64,000 nucleotides of DNA from Sciscionella marina DSM 45152 (GTDB taxonomy: Bacteria; Actinomycetota; Actinomycetes; Mycobacteriales; Pseudonocardiaceae). Every line of letters starts with the position of its first letter. The first letter of the stretch is position 1. Where the stretch lies: NCBI RefSeq assembly GCF_000379465.1, contig NZ_KB905414.1:398881-462880 (forward strand). Reading direction: 5' to 3'. Made by a program: the position numbers and the translations under genes. Positions 45,602 through 54,851 of the stretch are shown piece after piece. Below the pieces are notes generated by a model. That model searched no databases. It was not told the origin of the DNA and was given only the letters and a program-made list of their open reading frames with translations.

Positions 45602-46765
45602 ATGCCCCGGACTCCCCTGCCTCGGCGCGCATCCGTTGTCATCATCGGCGGCGGCGTGATCGGCACCAGCATCGCGTTCCATCTCGCCGAAGCCGGGGGC
45701 ACCGATGTGCTCTTGCTCGAGCGCGGCGAACTCGGGACCGGTTCCACCTGCCGCGCGGCGGGAGGGGTGCGCGCCCAGTTCTCCGATGAGCTCAACATCG
45801 CGCTCGGCGCCCGGAGCCTGGAAGCGTTCACCCGGTTCGCGCAGCGTCCCGGTCAGGAGATCGACCTGCATCAGGTCGGTTATCTGTTCCTGCTCACCAC
45901 GCGAGCGCAGGTAGCCGCCTTCGAACGGGATGTGCAGCTGCAGAACGAGCTCGGGGTCACCAGCCGCATGATCGAGGTCGACGAGGCCGAACGGCTTTCC
46001 CCGTTGATCGACACCGACGGCGTGCTCGCCGCCGCGTACTCGCCCGAGGACGGGCACTGCACCCCGGAATCGGTGGTGCTCGGCTACGCCTCCGGAGCCC
46101 GCCGCCACGGTGCCGTCCTGCGCACCGGTACCTCCGTGCTGGACATCGAACGCCGGGGCGACCGGGTGACCGGGCTGGTGACCGATCAGGGCACGGTCGA
46201 AGCGGACACGGTGATCTGCGCGGCGGGCGCGTGGTCGGCCGGAATCGGCGAACTGGCCGGGGTGGAGTTGCCGGTGCAGCCGGTGCGGCGGCAGGTGATG
46301 TTCACCGAGCCGATGCCGGATCTGGCGCCGGTGGTGCCGTTCACCGTGGATTTCGCGACCTCGTTCTATTTCCATCGGGAAGGTAGTGGCTTGTTGCTCG
46401 GGATGTCCGATCCGGAACAGGAGCCGGGATTCCACCTCGATTACAGCGAGGAGTGGCTGCCCCGCCTCGGCGAGGCCATCGGCACCCGGGCGCCCGCGCT
46501 GCTGGATGTCGGGCTCACCCCCGGATGGGCGGGACTCTACGAGGTCACCCCGGATCACAACGCGCTGATCGGCCGGGCCGCGGAACCGTCGAATTTCCTG
46601 TATGCCACGGGTTTTTCCGGTCACGGCTTCCTGTTGGGACCGGCCGTCGGTGAGGTGGTACGGGACCTCTGCCTGGACCAGGATCCGTTCGTGGACATCG
46701 GTCCGCTCGATGTCCGGCGCTTCGCCGACGGCGCGGCGATCCGCCCGGAAACCCACATCGTATGA
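45602..46765 (+). CDS. FAD-dependent amino acid oxidase, AmaA-like (probable L-pipecolate oxidase)
   Basis: A DAO-superfamily flavoenzyme of 387 residues. The FAD-binding motif is VVIIGGGVIGTSIAFHLAEAG; STCRAAGGVRAQFSDELNIA and the C-terminal FLYATGFSGHGFLLGPAVGE complete the cofactor site. Similar proteins oxidise sarcosine, proline or pipecolate. The pipecolate assignment rests on the neighbours: an HglS relic and an ALDH7 enzyme downstream form the amaA-hglS-amaB order of lysine catabolism. It would convert L-pipecolate to piperideine-6-carboxylate. AGGA lies ten bases before the ATG. Confidence 0.8.
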   Translation: MPRTPLPRRASVVIIGGGVIGTSIAFHLAEAGGTDVLLLERGELGTGSTCRAAGGVRAQFSDELNIALGARSLEAFTRFAQRPGQEIDLHQVGYLFLLTTRAQVAAFERDVQLQNELGVTSRMIEVDEAERLSPLIDTDGVLAAAYSPEDGHCTPESVVLGYASGARRHGAVLRTGTSVLDIERRGDRVTGLVTDQGTVEADTVICAAGAWSAGIGELAGVELPVQPVRRQVMFTEPMPDLAPVVPFTVDFATSFYFHREGSGLLLGMSDPEQEPGFHLDYSEEWLPRLGEAIGTRAPALLDVGLTPGWAGLYEVTPDHNALIGRAAEPSNFLYATGFSGHGFLLGPAVGEVVRDLCLDQDPFVDIGPLDVRRFADGAAIRPETHIV

Positions 46766-46785
46766 CACGGTCGTCGAGAGGAAGG

Positions 46786-47085
46786 ATGCCGGTGCACACA
46801 CTTGCCCCAGGGCAGCTGCGCGCAGAGTTCGCACGAAGGCTCTCGGAGATACCTGTCCGGCGAGGGCATCAGGGACAGCTCCCGCGCAGCCACCGACTAC
46901 GACCTGGACTGGCTTTCCGGCGCGATCGATCGCGACATTCAGGATCCGAGGCCCAGCAGAATACTTCGATCGCCGAGATCGCACGGGAGCTCGACCTGCC
47001 CGGAGACCTTGCACCACACGACAACCTCGACCCGAACACCTCAGCAGAAAGACTGTCCCTACTACCGATCAGGAGAAACGGATGA
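46786..47085 (+). pseudogene. Deletion relic of HglS-type 2-oxoadipate dioxygenase/decarboxylase (DUF1338)
   Basis: A good ribosome-binding site (GAGAGGAAGG) and ATG start MPVHTLAPGQLRAEFARRLS, matching the N-terminus of DUF1338 proteins. After about 22 codons the sequence jumps, out of frame, to C-terminal family segments SSRAATDYDLDWLSGAIDRD and IQD, then back in frame to AQQNTSIAEIARELDLPG. The stop overlaps the next gene's start by four bases (ATGA), the usual operon junction. An intact gene would be about 1.4 kb, so roughly 1 kb including all metal and substrate residues is lost. The enzyme would convert 2-oxoadipate to 2-hydroxyglutarate. Confidence 0.75.
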
Positions 47086-48605
47086 ACATTCCCGCCAGCA
47101 CCGAAACCCTTCGCCAGCGCGCCCATGCGGCACTGGCCGCGGTCGGCGCCACCGTGCCCGAAGGCACGGGTCTGACCGCGCGCAGCCCGATCACCGGGGA
47201 CGCCCTGTTCGAACTGGGCGCCAGCACCGAACAGGGCACCGAGGCCACCATCGCGGCCGCCCAGAGCGCCTTCCACACCTGGCGCAGTACGCCCGCACCA
47301 GCCAGGGGCGAACTGGTCCGCCGGCTCGGGGATCTGCTGCGCGAACATAAAACCCAGCTCGCCGGGCTGATCACCATCGAAGCGGGCAAGATCGAGTCCG
47401 AAGCGCTCGGCGAAGTGCAGGAAATGATCGACATCTGCGATTTCGCCGTGGGACTGTCCCGCCAGCTCTACGGCCGCACCATCGCCTCCGAACGCCCCGG
47501 ACACCGGCTGGCCGAGACCTGGCATCCACTCGGCGTGGTCGGGGTGATCTCCGCGTTCAATTTCCCGGCCGCCGTCTGGTCCTGGAACACTGCCGTCGCC
47601 CTGGTGTGCGGCGACACCGTGGTGTGGAAACCCTCGGAGGCCACCCCACTGATCTCGATCGCGGCCGCTCACCTGCTCGACCGGGCGGCCAAGGAAACCG
47701 GTGCACCTCGCGAGGTGCACCGGCTGCTGCTCGGCGACCGGGCCGTCGGCGAACAGCTCGTCGACGACCCACGGGTGGCACTGGTCAGCGCGACCGGCTC
47801 CACCCGGATGGGTCGCGAGGTCGGTCCGCGGGTTGCCGCCCGTTTCGGGCGCAGCCTGCTGGAACTGGGCGGTAACAACGCCTCGATCGTAGCGCCGTCC
47901 GCCGATCTCGACCTGGCACTGCAGGGCATCGTGTTCGCCGCCGCGGGCACCGCGGGACAACGCTGCACCACACTGCGGCGGCTGATCGTGCATCGCGATA
48001 TCGCCGAGGAACTCACCGAACGACTCGTGGCCGCCTACCGCAAACTCCCGATCGGCGACCCGTTCGCCGAGGACACCCTCGTCGGTCCGCTCATCTCCAC
48101 CACCGCGGCCGAAACCATGCGCAACGCCCTGCAGCAGGCCGAAGCCGAAGGCGGGGAGATCCTGGCCGGGGGTGGTTCGCGGCTGGTCGAGCAGGCACCG
48201 GGCGCCGCCTATGTGGAACCGGCCGTCGTGCGCATGCCCGCGCAGACCAAGGTGGTGCGGGAGGAGACTTTCGCCCCGATCCTCTACGTGCTCACCTACG
48301 ATTCCTTCGACGAGGCCATCGCCCTGCACAACGCGGTACCCCAGGGGCTGTCCTCCTCGGTGTTCACCCGCGATCAGGGCGAGGCAGAGCGGTTTCTGGC
48401 CGCCGAGGGTTCGGACTGCGGGATCGCGAACGTCAACATCGGCACCTCCGGCGCGGAAATCGGCGGCGCCTTCGGTGGGGAGAAGGAAACCGGTGGTGGC
48501 CGGGAGTCCGGTTCGGACGCGTGGCGCGCCTACATGCGCCGGTCCACCAACACCGTGAACTATTCCACTCAACTGACGCTCGCGCAGAACGTCAGCTTCC
48601 TGTAG
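47082..48605 (+). CDS. amaB: ALDH7-type aldehyde dehydrogenase, AmaB-like (L-aminoadipate-semialdehyde dehydrogenase)
   Basis: 507 residues. The catalytic Cys is in AGTAGQRCTTLRRLIVH, the general base Glu in LLELGGNNASIVAP, and VVGVISAFNFPAAVWSWN is the N-terminal NAD-site signature. The GGN(N) and TNTVNYS endings are characteristic of family 7 (antiquitin/AmaB), which oxidises aminoadipate semialdehyde in lysine/pipecolate breakdown. It follows the AmaA-like oxidase and the HglS relic. AGGAG precedes the ATG. A 17-bp terminator hairpin follows. Confidence 0.9.
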   Translation: MNIPASTETLRQRAHAALAAVGATVPEGTGLTARSPITGDALFELGASTEQGTEATIAAAQSAFHTWRSTPAPARGELVRRLGDLLREHKTQLAGLITIEAGKIESEALGEVQEMIDICDFAVGLSRQLYGRTIASERPGHRLAETWHPLGVVGVISAFNFPAAVWSWNTAVALVCGDTVVWKPSEATPLISIAAAHLLDRAAKETGAPREVHRLLLGDRAVGEQLVDDPRVALVSATGSTRMGREVGPRVAARFGRSLLELGGNNASIVAPSADLDLALQGIVFAAAGTAGQRCTTLRRLIVHRDIAEELTERLVAAYRKLPIGDPFAEDTLVGPLISTTAAETMRNALQQAEAEGGEILAGGGSRLVEQAPGAAYVEPAVVRMPAQTKVVREETFAPILYVLTYDSFDEAIALHNAVPQGLSSSVFTRDQGEAERFLAAEGSDCGIANVNIGTSGAEIGGAFGGEKETGGGRESGSDAWRAYMRRSTNTVNYSTQLTLAQNVSFL

Positions 48606-48611
48606 TCCTGC

Positions 48612-48660
48612 CGAGGAGAACGCCACCGTGGCTGCGGCAGCCGCGGTGGCGTTCTCCTCG
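48612..48660. terminator. Bidirectional cruciform terminator
   Basis: CGAGGAGAACGCCACCG and its exact complement form a 17-bp stem. The 15-nt loop itself contains GGCTGC-G-GCAGCC. It lies between the convergent amaB-like and amino acid dehydrogenase genes. Confidence 0.85.
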
Positions 48661-48671
48661 CCGTTTCCGGT

Positions 48672-49811
48672 TCACCCTGGCAGGCGCCCCTTGCTGCGCA
48701 TCGCCGCACGCACCCGTTGCTCGGCAAGCCGACGTCCGGCTTGGTGTGGTGTCCCTCCGGCGCGGGCCGTTTCCTCGAGGACGGTGCCCGTATTGGCGCG
48801 CAGCGTCTCCGAGATGGTCGCGAACACCTGGTCGGTATCGGCACGGAAACCGGAGTAGCGGGCATCCATGGCGAACGCGGCGGCGATCACCCCGCCCGCG
48901 TTGGCGACGAAGTCCGGCACCACCGTGACACCCCGCCCGGCGAGTACCGCCTGGGCTTGCGCCGAGGTCGGGAGATTCGCGCCCTCCACGACCAGCTTCG
49001 GTTTGATCATCTGCGCGGTCGCCTCGTCGATGACATCCTGCACGGCGGCGGGAACCAGCACATCGCAGTCGACGAAGAGCTCCGTTCCGGTGGCCAGGGA
49101 ATTGCCCATCCGGGACACGAAGGCATCGCCGTACTCGTCATGGGCTTGGCCCAGCGCCGCGACATCGAGCCCGGCGGGATCGTGCACGGCACCGCGTACG
49201 GTGGACACGGCGACGATGGTGGCGCCGAGTTCGGTGAACCGCTCCGCAGCCGCCCTGCCGACGGCTCCGTACCCCTGAATGGCGACCCGCGCACCGGAAA
49301 GCGGCAAGCCGATCAGCGCGGCACCGGCATCGGCGGCCTCGGCCACCCCGAAACCGGTCAGGCCCAGCCGGTCATAGGCGACCCCGCCCAGATGCGCCGG
49401 AGTGCCGACGGCCGCACCACGGTCACCGAGTTCGTCCTGAATGATCGCGGCGTCGTCCTCGGTCAGGCCCATGTCCAGACCGAACACGTACTCGCGTGGC
49501 ACCTCGTTGTGCAGCGCCCGCGCGAACGCACGCAGCACGGCTTCCTTGTCCGGCGCGGTGGGATCCGCGGCGATACCGGCCTTCGCCCCGCCGTAGAACA
49601 GGTCCACCGCGGCCCATTTCCAGGTCATGTTCCGCGCCAGCCGGGCCACCTCGGTAGCGGTGACCGTCGGCGCCATCCGGGTACCGCCCTTGCCGATGCC
49701 GCGGGCGGTGTTGTCGATGACCAGCACCCCGCGCATTCCGGTGCGACGATCCGAGACCACCACGATTTTCTCCGGCCCCCAATCATCGATGAGGCCGAGC
49801 GTGTCGTTCAT
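48672..49811 (-). CDS. Glu/Leu/Phe/Val dehydrogenase
   Basis: 379 residues of the amino acid dehydrogenase family. The N-terminal domain has GKGGTRMAPTVTATEVARLA and catalytic Lys in KWAAVDLFYGGAKAGI. The NAD domain has VAIQGYGAVGRAAAERF, and VEGANLPTSAQAQAVL and VPDFVANAGGVIAA close the substrate site. It interconverts an amino acid and its 2-oxo acid with ammonia. The ATG at MNDTLGLIDDWG was preferred to an upstream GTG/ATG. It converges on the aminoadipate pathway genes, so 2-aminoadipate deamination is a possible but unproven role; leucine or valine oxidation is the default. Confidence 0.9.
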   Translation of the reverse strand: MNDTLGLIDDWGPEKIVVVSDRRTGMRGVLVIDNTARGIGKGGTRMAPTVTATEVARLARNMTWKWAAVDLFYGGAKAGIAADPTAPDKEAVLRAFARALHNEVPREYVFGLDMGLTEDDAAIIQDELGDRGAAVGTPAHLGGVAYDRLGLTGFGVAEAADAGAALIGLPLSGARVAIQGYGAVGRAAAERFTELGATIVAVSTVRGAVHDPAGLDVAALGQAHDEYGDAFVSRMGNSLATGTELFVDCDVLVPAAVQDVIDEATAQMIKPKLVVEGANLPTSAQAQAVLAGRGVTVVPDFVANAGGVIAAAFAMDARYSGFRADTDQVFATISETLRANTGTVLEETARAGGTPHQAGRRLAEQRVRAAMRSKGRLPG

Positions 49812-49920
49812 GCAGATTCCCACACCAACACCATGCCGGTGCGCGATCACCCAACCAAGGCGAGCAGTACGACAGTATTTGGGTTACAGCGAAACTTTTG
49901 CTTGCCCTCTCGGTGTTCCG

Positions 49921-50793
49921 TTATCGAGGCGTGCTGCCGATCCGATCGGAAAGGAAGTCGGCGACCGTGCGTGGTTCGCGACCGAGGAGTTCGGCCAGCA
50001 GCGGATCGGTTCCGGCGAAGTCGCCGCTTCGCGCGGCCTGGAAGAACTGCAAGAGCATCCGCGCCATGTGCTCGGGCGCGCCCGCGGTGATGCGGTCGGC
50101 GAGCCACTGCTCGTCGTCCAGCACGGCTCGGGTGATGTCCCGGCCGGTGAGCTCGGCCGCGGTCATGGCGATCTGGTCGAATGTGACGGCATGGCGCGCG
50201 GTGAGCGTGACGGGGCCGTCGAAGGCACGCTGCCCGGCGAGGATGACCGCGGCGGCTTCGGCCAGATCGGCGCGATCGGTCCAGGAGGCCGGGCCGTCGG
50301 CCGGTGCGGCGATGGTGCCGGTCTGCTGCCAGGGGCCGAGCAGCCAGTCGAGACTGTGCGCGTAGAACCCGTTGCGCAGTGAGGTCCAGGCGATCCCGGA
50401 CGCCGCGAGCAGGGCTTCGGTGCCGGCGTGTTCACGCGCCGGGCCGAACGGGCTGTCCTCGCGTACGTTCTGGTGGCTGGTGTACAGGATGCGCTGTGCC
50501 CCGGCGGCGACCGCGGCCTGGATCACGTTGCCGTGAAACTCGATTCCCTCGCCGTCCGCGGCACTCTGGGAGACCAGCAGCACCTGGTCGGCACCCTCGA
50601 ACGAGTCGCGCAGTGCGGCCGCGTCGGCGTAGCTGCCGTGCCGGACGCGCACGCCGCGGTCGGCGAAATGCCGTGCCTTGGCGACTTCCCGGACGCTGAC
50701 GCCGATCCGGTCCGCGGGGATGCGCCTGAGCAGGTGTTCGACGACGGCACCGCCAAGGGCGCCGGTCGCTCCGGTGATGACGATCATGATCAT
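49921..50793 (-). CDS. NmrA-family NAD(P)-binding oxidoreductase
   Basis: 290 residues starting MIMIVITGATGALGGAVVEHL with the atypical-SDR glycine motif, VLLVSQSAADGE and ILYTSHQNVRE. It is related to the reductase near 3 kb and the one near 53 kb, all QorB-like. The ATG overlaps the stop of the TetR gene before it (ATGA), so regulator and enzyme are co-translated. The substrate, probably a quinone or reactive electrophile, is inferred from the family. Confidence 0.86.
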   Translation of the reverse strand: MIMIVITGATGALGGAVVEHLLRRIPADRIGVSVREVAKARHFADRGVRVRHGSYADAAALRDSFEGADQVLLVSQSAADGEGIEFHGNVIQAAVAAGAQRILYTSHQNVREDSPFGPAREHAGTEALLAASGIAWTSLRNGFYAHSLDWLLGPWQQTGTIAAPADGPASWTDRADLAEAAAVILAGQRAFDGPVTLTARHAVTFDQIAMTAAELTGRDITRAVLDDEQWLADRITAGAPEHMARMLLQFFQAARSGDFAGTDPLLAELLGREPRTVADFLSDRIGSTPR

Positions 50794-51401
50794 CGCCTCC
50801 GTGGTGTCGTGGAGCGCTGGAGCAGCGGCAGCAGCATGTCGTCGACGACGTGCTCGACGAAGCCCCGGTCGCAGGGCTGTCCGGCGAACACGAGCCGGTG
50901 CACGATGAGCGCCGGAACGATCTCGGCGAACAGTCCGGCCGCACCGGGGGCGAGATGATCGTCCGGCACCCCACCGAAGGGCCGCTCGGTCATCGCCGCC
51001 TCGTCGCGTCGCAGAATCCGCCGCATCTCCGCTGCCAGGTCCGGATCACTGCGCATCCCGGCGAACAGGGCGCCGAGCAGCCCGATCTCCTGCCCGGCGA
51101 TCTGCCCGGCCAGCCATTCCACGGTTCGCAGCAGGGCCTTCCGGAGATCACCGGTCCGGAGCGCGGGCGGAACACTCGCCGCACGATGCTCGACCGCAGC
51201 GGCCACCAGCGCGGCCTTACCACTGTGGCGCCGGTAGACCGTCGGTTTGCCGACTCCGGCCTCGGCCGCGACCGACTCGATGGACAACTGCTCGTACCCG
51301 ACCTCGACCAGCAGTTTCCGTGTCGCGTCGAGGATCGCCAGGTCCCGGTCGGCGTCCCGCGGTCTCCCCCGGGCAGGCGCCGCTCGGCGGGATTCGGACA
51401 C
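50790..51401 (-). CDS. TetR/AcrR-family transcriptional regulator
   Basis: 203 residues. The HTH is ATRKLLVEVGYEQLSIESVAAEAGVGKPTVYRRHSGK, and the C-terminal domain has LRRDEAAMTERPFGG. The GTG (VSESRRAAPARGRPRD) was chosen because GGAGG lies five bases before it; the ATG 12 bp upstream overlaps that ribosome-binding site. It is the first gene of a two-gene operon with the NmrA reductase, a typical self-regulated detoxification unit. Confidence 0.88.
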   Translation of the reverse strand: MSESRRAAPARGRPRDADRDLAILDATRKLLVEVGYEQLSIESVAAEAGVGKPTVYRRHSGKAALVAAAVEHRAASVPPALRTGDLRKALLRTVEWLAGQIAGQEIGLLGALFAGMRSDPDLAAEMRRILRRDEAAMTERPFGGVPDDHLAPGAAGLFAEIVPALIVHRLVFAGQPCDRGFVEHVVDDMLLPLLQRSTTPRRR

Positions 51402-51482
51402 TGCTGCCTCCATTTATGAAACGAAACGGGAACGTAATTAAAATACCTCGGTACCCACCGGCTGGCAACCAGGGATCACGCC

Positions 51483-52436
51483 TCAGCCGCGTTTGACGGT
51501 GCGAACCACAGGCGCCGTATCGGCCTGGTGCACGCCGGGCAAGACAGCGATCTCCTCGGTCAAGTACCGGTAGAGGGAGTCGGTGTCCGCGCACTGGATG
51601 GTGGCGATGAGGTTGCTCGGGCCGGTGGTGGCCGCGGCGAAGGGCACCTCCGGATGCGCGGCGATGGCCGCACCGGCCCGGGCCAGTTCGGCGGGGGCGA
51701 CGTTCAGCCAGAGGTGCGCGGAGACCGCGAAGCCGAGCCACGCCGGGTCGACGGTGGGCGCGAAGGTCAGTGCGCCCGCACCGCGCAGCTGGCCGATCCT
51801 GCGGCGCACGGCCGATTCGGAGGTACCGGCTGCGGCGGCGAGTTCGGGAAAGGTGGCGCGGCCGTCGCGTTCGAGCACGTCGAGCATGGCTTCGTCGGCC
51901 CCGCTCAGCACGTGGGCGCCCTCGCCGGATTCCTCGGCTGCCGGGCGCAGCGCGACGACCTGGTCCTCGGACAGCGCCCGCAGCCACGCCTTGGGGGTCT
52001 GCGCCGTGGTGAACTTGCGCAGCACGTAGTGCGCGGACATCGAGGCGACCTGCGGGGTGCGCGGCAGCTTGCCGAGCAGCAGCTCGTCGCGGTGCGATTC
52101 GTCGCGGGGGTGCACCGCGCAGATGATCTCGGTGCCGCCCGAGGCCAGCCTGATCCAGGCGGTGTCGTCCCGGCGCGCCAGTGCGGCGGCCACCGCGCCC
52201 GCCGCCTCGGGAACGGTGTGGATGCGGGCGAGCCAGGTGACCCGGCCGACCTGGCGCGGTTCGAGGCTTCCGGCCACGGTGATCCCGGCGGCGCGGAGGC
52301 GCTGGTAGCGGCGCGCGACGGTGTGCGCGGAGACACCGAGGACCTCGCCGAGCCGGGCGAAGGAGGCTCGCCCATCGATGTCGAGCGCCTGCAGCAGCGC
52401 CCGATCCGGCTCGGTCAAGCTGAGCGATTCCACCAC
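51483..52436 (-). CDS. Two-unit Lrp/AsnC-family transcriptional regulator (paralogue)
   Basis: 317 residues with two HTH-sensor modules: first HTH EPDRALLQALDIDGRASFAR and VSAHTVARRYQRLRAAG, second ADEAMLDVLERDGRATFPEL and TSESAVRRRIGQLRGAG. Both are followed by sensor halves (WIRLASGGTEIICAVHPRDE; LWLNVAPAELARAGAAIAAH). It is a paralogue of the regulator at 16.5 kb. The start is one of two adjacent GTG codons with no ribosome-binding site; TACCAT just upstream suggests a leaderless mRNA. It is divergent from an NmrA reductase with a palindrome between. Confidence 0.87.
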   Translation of the reverse strand: MVESLSLTEPDRALLQALDIDGRASFARLGEVLGVSAHTVARRYQRLRAAGITVAGSLEPRQVGRVTWLARIHTVPEAAGAVAAALARRDDTAWIRLASGGTEIICAVHPRDESHRDELLLGKLPRTPQVASMSAHYVLRKFTTAQTPKAWLRALSEDQVVALRPAAEESGEGAHVLSGADEAMLDVLERDGRATFPELAAAAGTSESAVRRRIGQLRGAGALTFAPTVDPAWLGFAVSAHLWLNVAPAELARAGAAIAAHPEVPFAAATTGPSNLIATIQCADTDSLYRYLTEEIAVLPGVHQADTAPVVRTVKRG

Positions 52437-52469
52437 TATATGGTATCTGAATGGCCGTTTCCGCCGAAG

Positions 52470-52483
52470 ATGACCGTAGTCAT
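52470..52483. promoter_or_regulatory. Perfect palindrome between Lrp-type and NmrA genes
   Basis: ATGAC-CGTA-GTCAT is a 14-bp perfect inverted repeat midway between the divergent starts. It is a candidate operator for the two-unit Lrp protein. Confidence 0.45.
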
Positions 52484-52545
52484 GGCCTTGTGCCGCCGAC
52501 AGCTTCAGAGTCGTGGAGACAGCACACGAAAGGCAGGCAGAACCG

Positions 52546-53418
52546 ATGACGGTATTGGTGACCGGTGCGACGGGCACGGTCGGACGCGATGTAGTGGCCC
52601 AGCTGACCGCGCGGGGCGTTCCGGTGCGGGCGCTGACCCGTTCCCCGGAAAACGCGGAGTTCCCGGACGGAGTCACCCCGGTGGCCGGGGATTTGCTGGA
52701 CACCGAGGCGATGCGGGCGGCGCTGTCCGGGGTCGATGGCGTGTTCCTGCTCAGCCCGGTCGCCGCGGACGAGCTCACCGGAACCCTGAACACCCTCGAT
52801 CTCGTCCGCACGGCCGGGATCCGCAGCCTCGTCTACCTCTCGGTGATCCACGCCGAGGCATTCACCGACCCGCCGCATTTCGCGGCCAAGGCCGCCGCCG
52901 AGCGGATGATCGCCGAAGCGGGATTGCCCGCCACGATCCTGCGACCGGGCTACTACATGCAGAACGACACCCAGTGGCATTCCCCGCTGGAGCACGGTGT
53001 CTTCGTCTCCCCGGTCGGGAACCGGGCGGTGCTGGCCACCGACACCCGCGATCTCGCCGAGGTGGCCGCGGTGTCTCTGATCCAGCGGATGCGGGCGGAT
53101 CACGTCCTGCCGTCCGAGACGCTCGACGTGGTCACCCCCGAAATCCTGACCGGAGAGGCGATGGCGGCCGTCTGGAGCGAGGTGTCCGGACGGCCCGTCG
53201 CCTACGCCGGGGACGACCTGGACACCTTCGAACAGCAGATGCGGCGGTTCCTGCCCGCCTGGAACGCCCACGACCTGCGCCTGATGTTCCACCGGTTCCA
53301 GATCGATGGCATGACCGCGGCCCCCAGAGCCGATCAGCGCCTCCGCGAACTGCTCGGCAGGCCGATGCGCACCTACCGGGAATTCGCCGCACAGACCGTG
53401 GCGTCCCGAACCGACTGA
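52546..53418 (+). CDS. NmrA-family NAD(P)-binding oxidoreductase
   Basis: 290 residues from MTVLVTGATGTVGRDVVAQL, followed by VFLLSPVAADE, LVYLSVIHAEAF and ATILRPGYYMQN as in NmrA/ergot-type reductases. AAAGGCAGG lies upstream of the ATG; a longer in-frame start 33 bp earlier is not supported. It is divergent from the two-unit Lrp regulator, which probably controls it. The substrate is unknown. Confidence 0.87.
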   Translation: MTVLVTGATGTVGRDVVAQLTARGVPVRALTRSPENAEFPDGVTPVAGDLLDTEAMRAALSGVDGVFLLSPVAADELTGTLNTLDLVRTAGIRSLVYLSVIHAEAFTDPPHFAAKAAAERMIAEAGLPATILRPGYYMQNDTQWHSPLEHGVFVSPVGNRAVLATDTRDLAEVAAVSLIQRMRADHVLPSETLDVVTPEILTGEAMAAVWSEVSGRPVAYAGDDLDTFEQQMRRFLPAWNAHDLRLMFHRFQIDGMTAAPRADQRLRELLGRPMRTYREFAAQTVASRTD

Positions 53419-53443
53419 GCACCGCAGCGGGCAGATTCCGCAG

Positions 53444-54837
53444 CTAACCGTGCACCGGAGTCAGCACGCCGCAAGCATCCTCGATCACCTGTGCCGCATC
53501 CAGTACGGCATCCTCGCGGAACGCGGGGCCGATCAGCTGCACCCCGGCCGGCAGCCCCTCGGCGAGCCCGGCCGGGACGGCGACCGCGGGCGCACCGACA
53601 GCGGTGGCCCACACCGAGAGGGTCATCGACCTTCCGTAGCGCCGTTTATCCTCCGCGGACCGGGATTCCTGGCCCGGCGTGAAGCTCACGCGGGTGCTGA
53701 CCGGACCGAGCAGCAGCGGGGTCACCACCGCCTGGCGCGCCCACGCCCGGCGCACCGTCAGGTGCCGCGCGGCGCGGTCGAGGTACCCAGCGAGATCCAG
53801 TGGCGGATGCTCGGCGAGGTCGAACTCGATGTAGCGGGAGGCTTCGGGGCCCACCATGGCGCTGATCGCCGGCCAATTCCGGCGAACTCGGTGAGCACCA
53901 TGCCGGTGTACACCTCGAGGGCTTCATCGAGCATCGGCGGGTCGACCTCGCCGATCTCGTACCCCGCCTCGGCGAGCGCGCCTGCCGCGATCTCCACAGC
54001 CTCCGCGATGGCCGGGTCCACGCCGTGACCGCCGGGATCACGCACGATTCCGACGGCGCGGGGAAGATCCGGCCCGGCGGTCGGCGCCGGAACGGCGCGC
54101 GGATCACGGGGATCGGCGACCGCGAGGATCTCGAATACGGCACGCAGATCCGGCACACCGCGGGCGATCGGGCCGTCGACGGGGAACAGCGCGGAGGCGG
54201 GGGTGGGGTCCGCGGTGCCGATCCGGTGATCGGCGGGAAACCGGCCCGGTGTCGGTTTCAGTCCGGTCACCCCGCACAGTTGCGCGGGCAGTCGCGTGGA
54301 GCCGCCGGAATCGTTGCCGAGGCCGAGCGCGGTCATCCCGGCGGCCACCGCGACGGCGTCCCCGCCGCTGCTGCCGCCCGGCGTGACACCCGAATCCCAG
54401 GGATTGACCGTGTCTCCGAACAGTTCGCTGCGCGGATGCATCCCGGTGAGCGTCAGCGTCGGCATATTGGTGTGCCCGAGCACGACCGCACCGGCGCGGC
54501 GCAGCAGATCGACGGGCGGGGCATCGGCCTCGGCGACACGTCCGGCGAAAGCCCGCAGCCCGTGGGTCGTGGCGAGCCCGTGCACATCCGTTGTCTCCTT
54601 CACCGTGACCGGAACCCCGGCCAGCGGGCCGACCGGTTCACCACGCGCGACCGCCGCATCGATCGCGGCCGCATCCCGGTGGGCCTGCTCGTCGCACCGG
54701 GAGGTGATCGCCGCGAGCCGCGGGTTGAGCTCATCGATCCGGGCGAGGTGGGCCTCCAGGATCTCGATGGCACGGGAGCGGCCCGCGGTCACCTCGGCGC
54801 CGATCCGGGTCGCGGGCCAGCCGGTGAAGTCGTCCAT
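53444..54837 (-). pseudogene. Frameshifted amidase (amidase-signature family)
   Basis: Read across one indel the product is a complete amidase of about 464 residues. The catalytic Lys is in VPVTVKETTD, the cis-Ser in TPGGSSGGDAVAVAAGM, and the nucleophile Ser in GLGNDSGGSTRLPA; the C-terminal half YGRSMTLSVWATAVGAPAVA is in a shifted frame. Near 53866-53874 one C seems missing: restoring it gives FAGIGPAISAMVGPEA across the break. All catalytic residues lie before the shift, but the truncated product would lose about 140 residues. It is divergent from a TetR gene that is also frameshifted. It may be real decay or a sequencing error. Confidence 0.75.
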
Positions 54838-54851
54838 GCGGTCAAGATACA

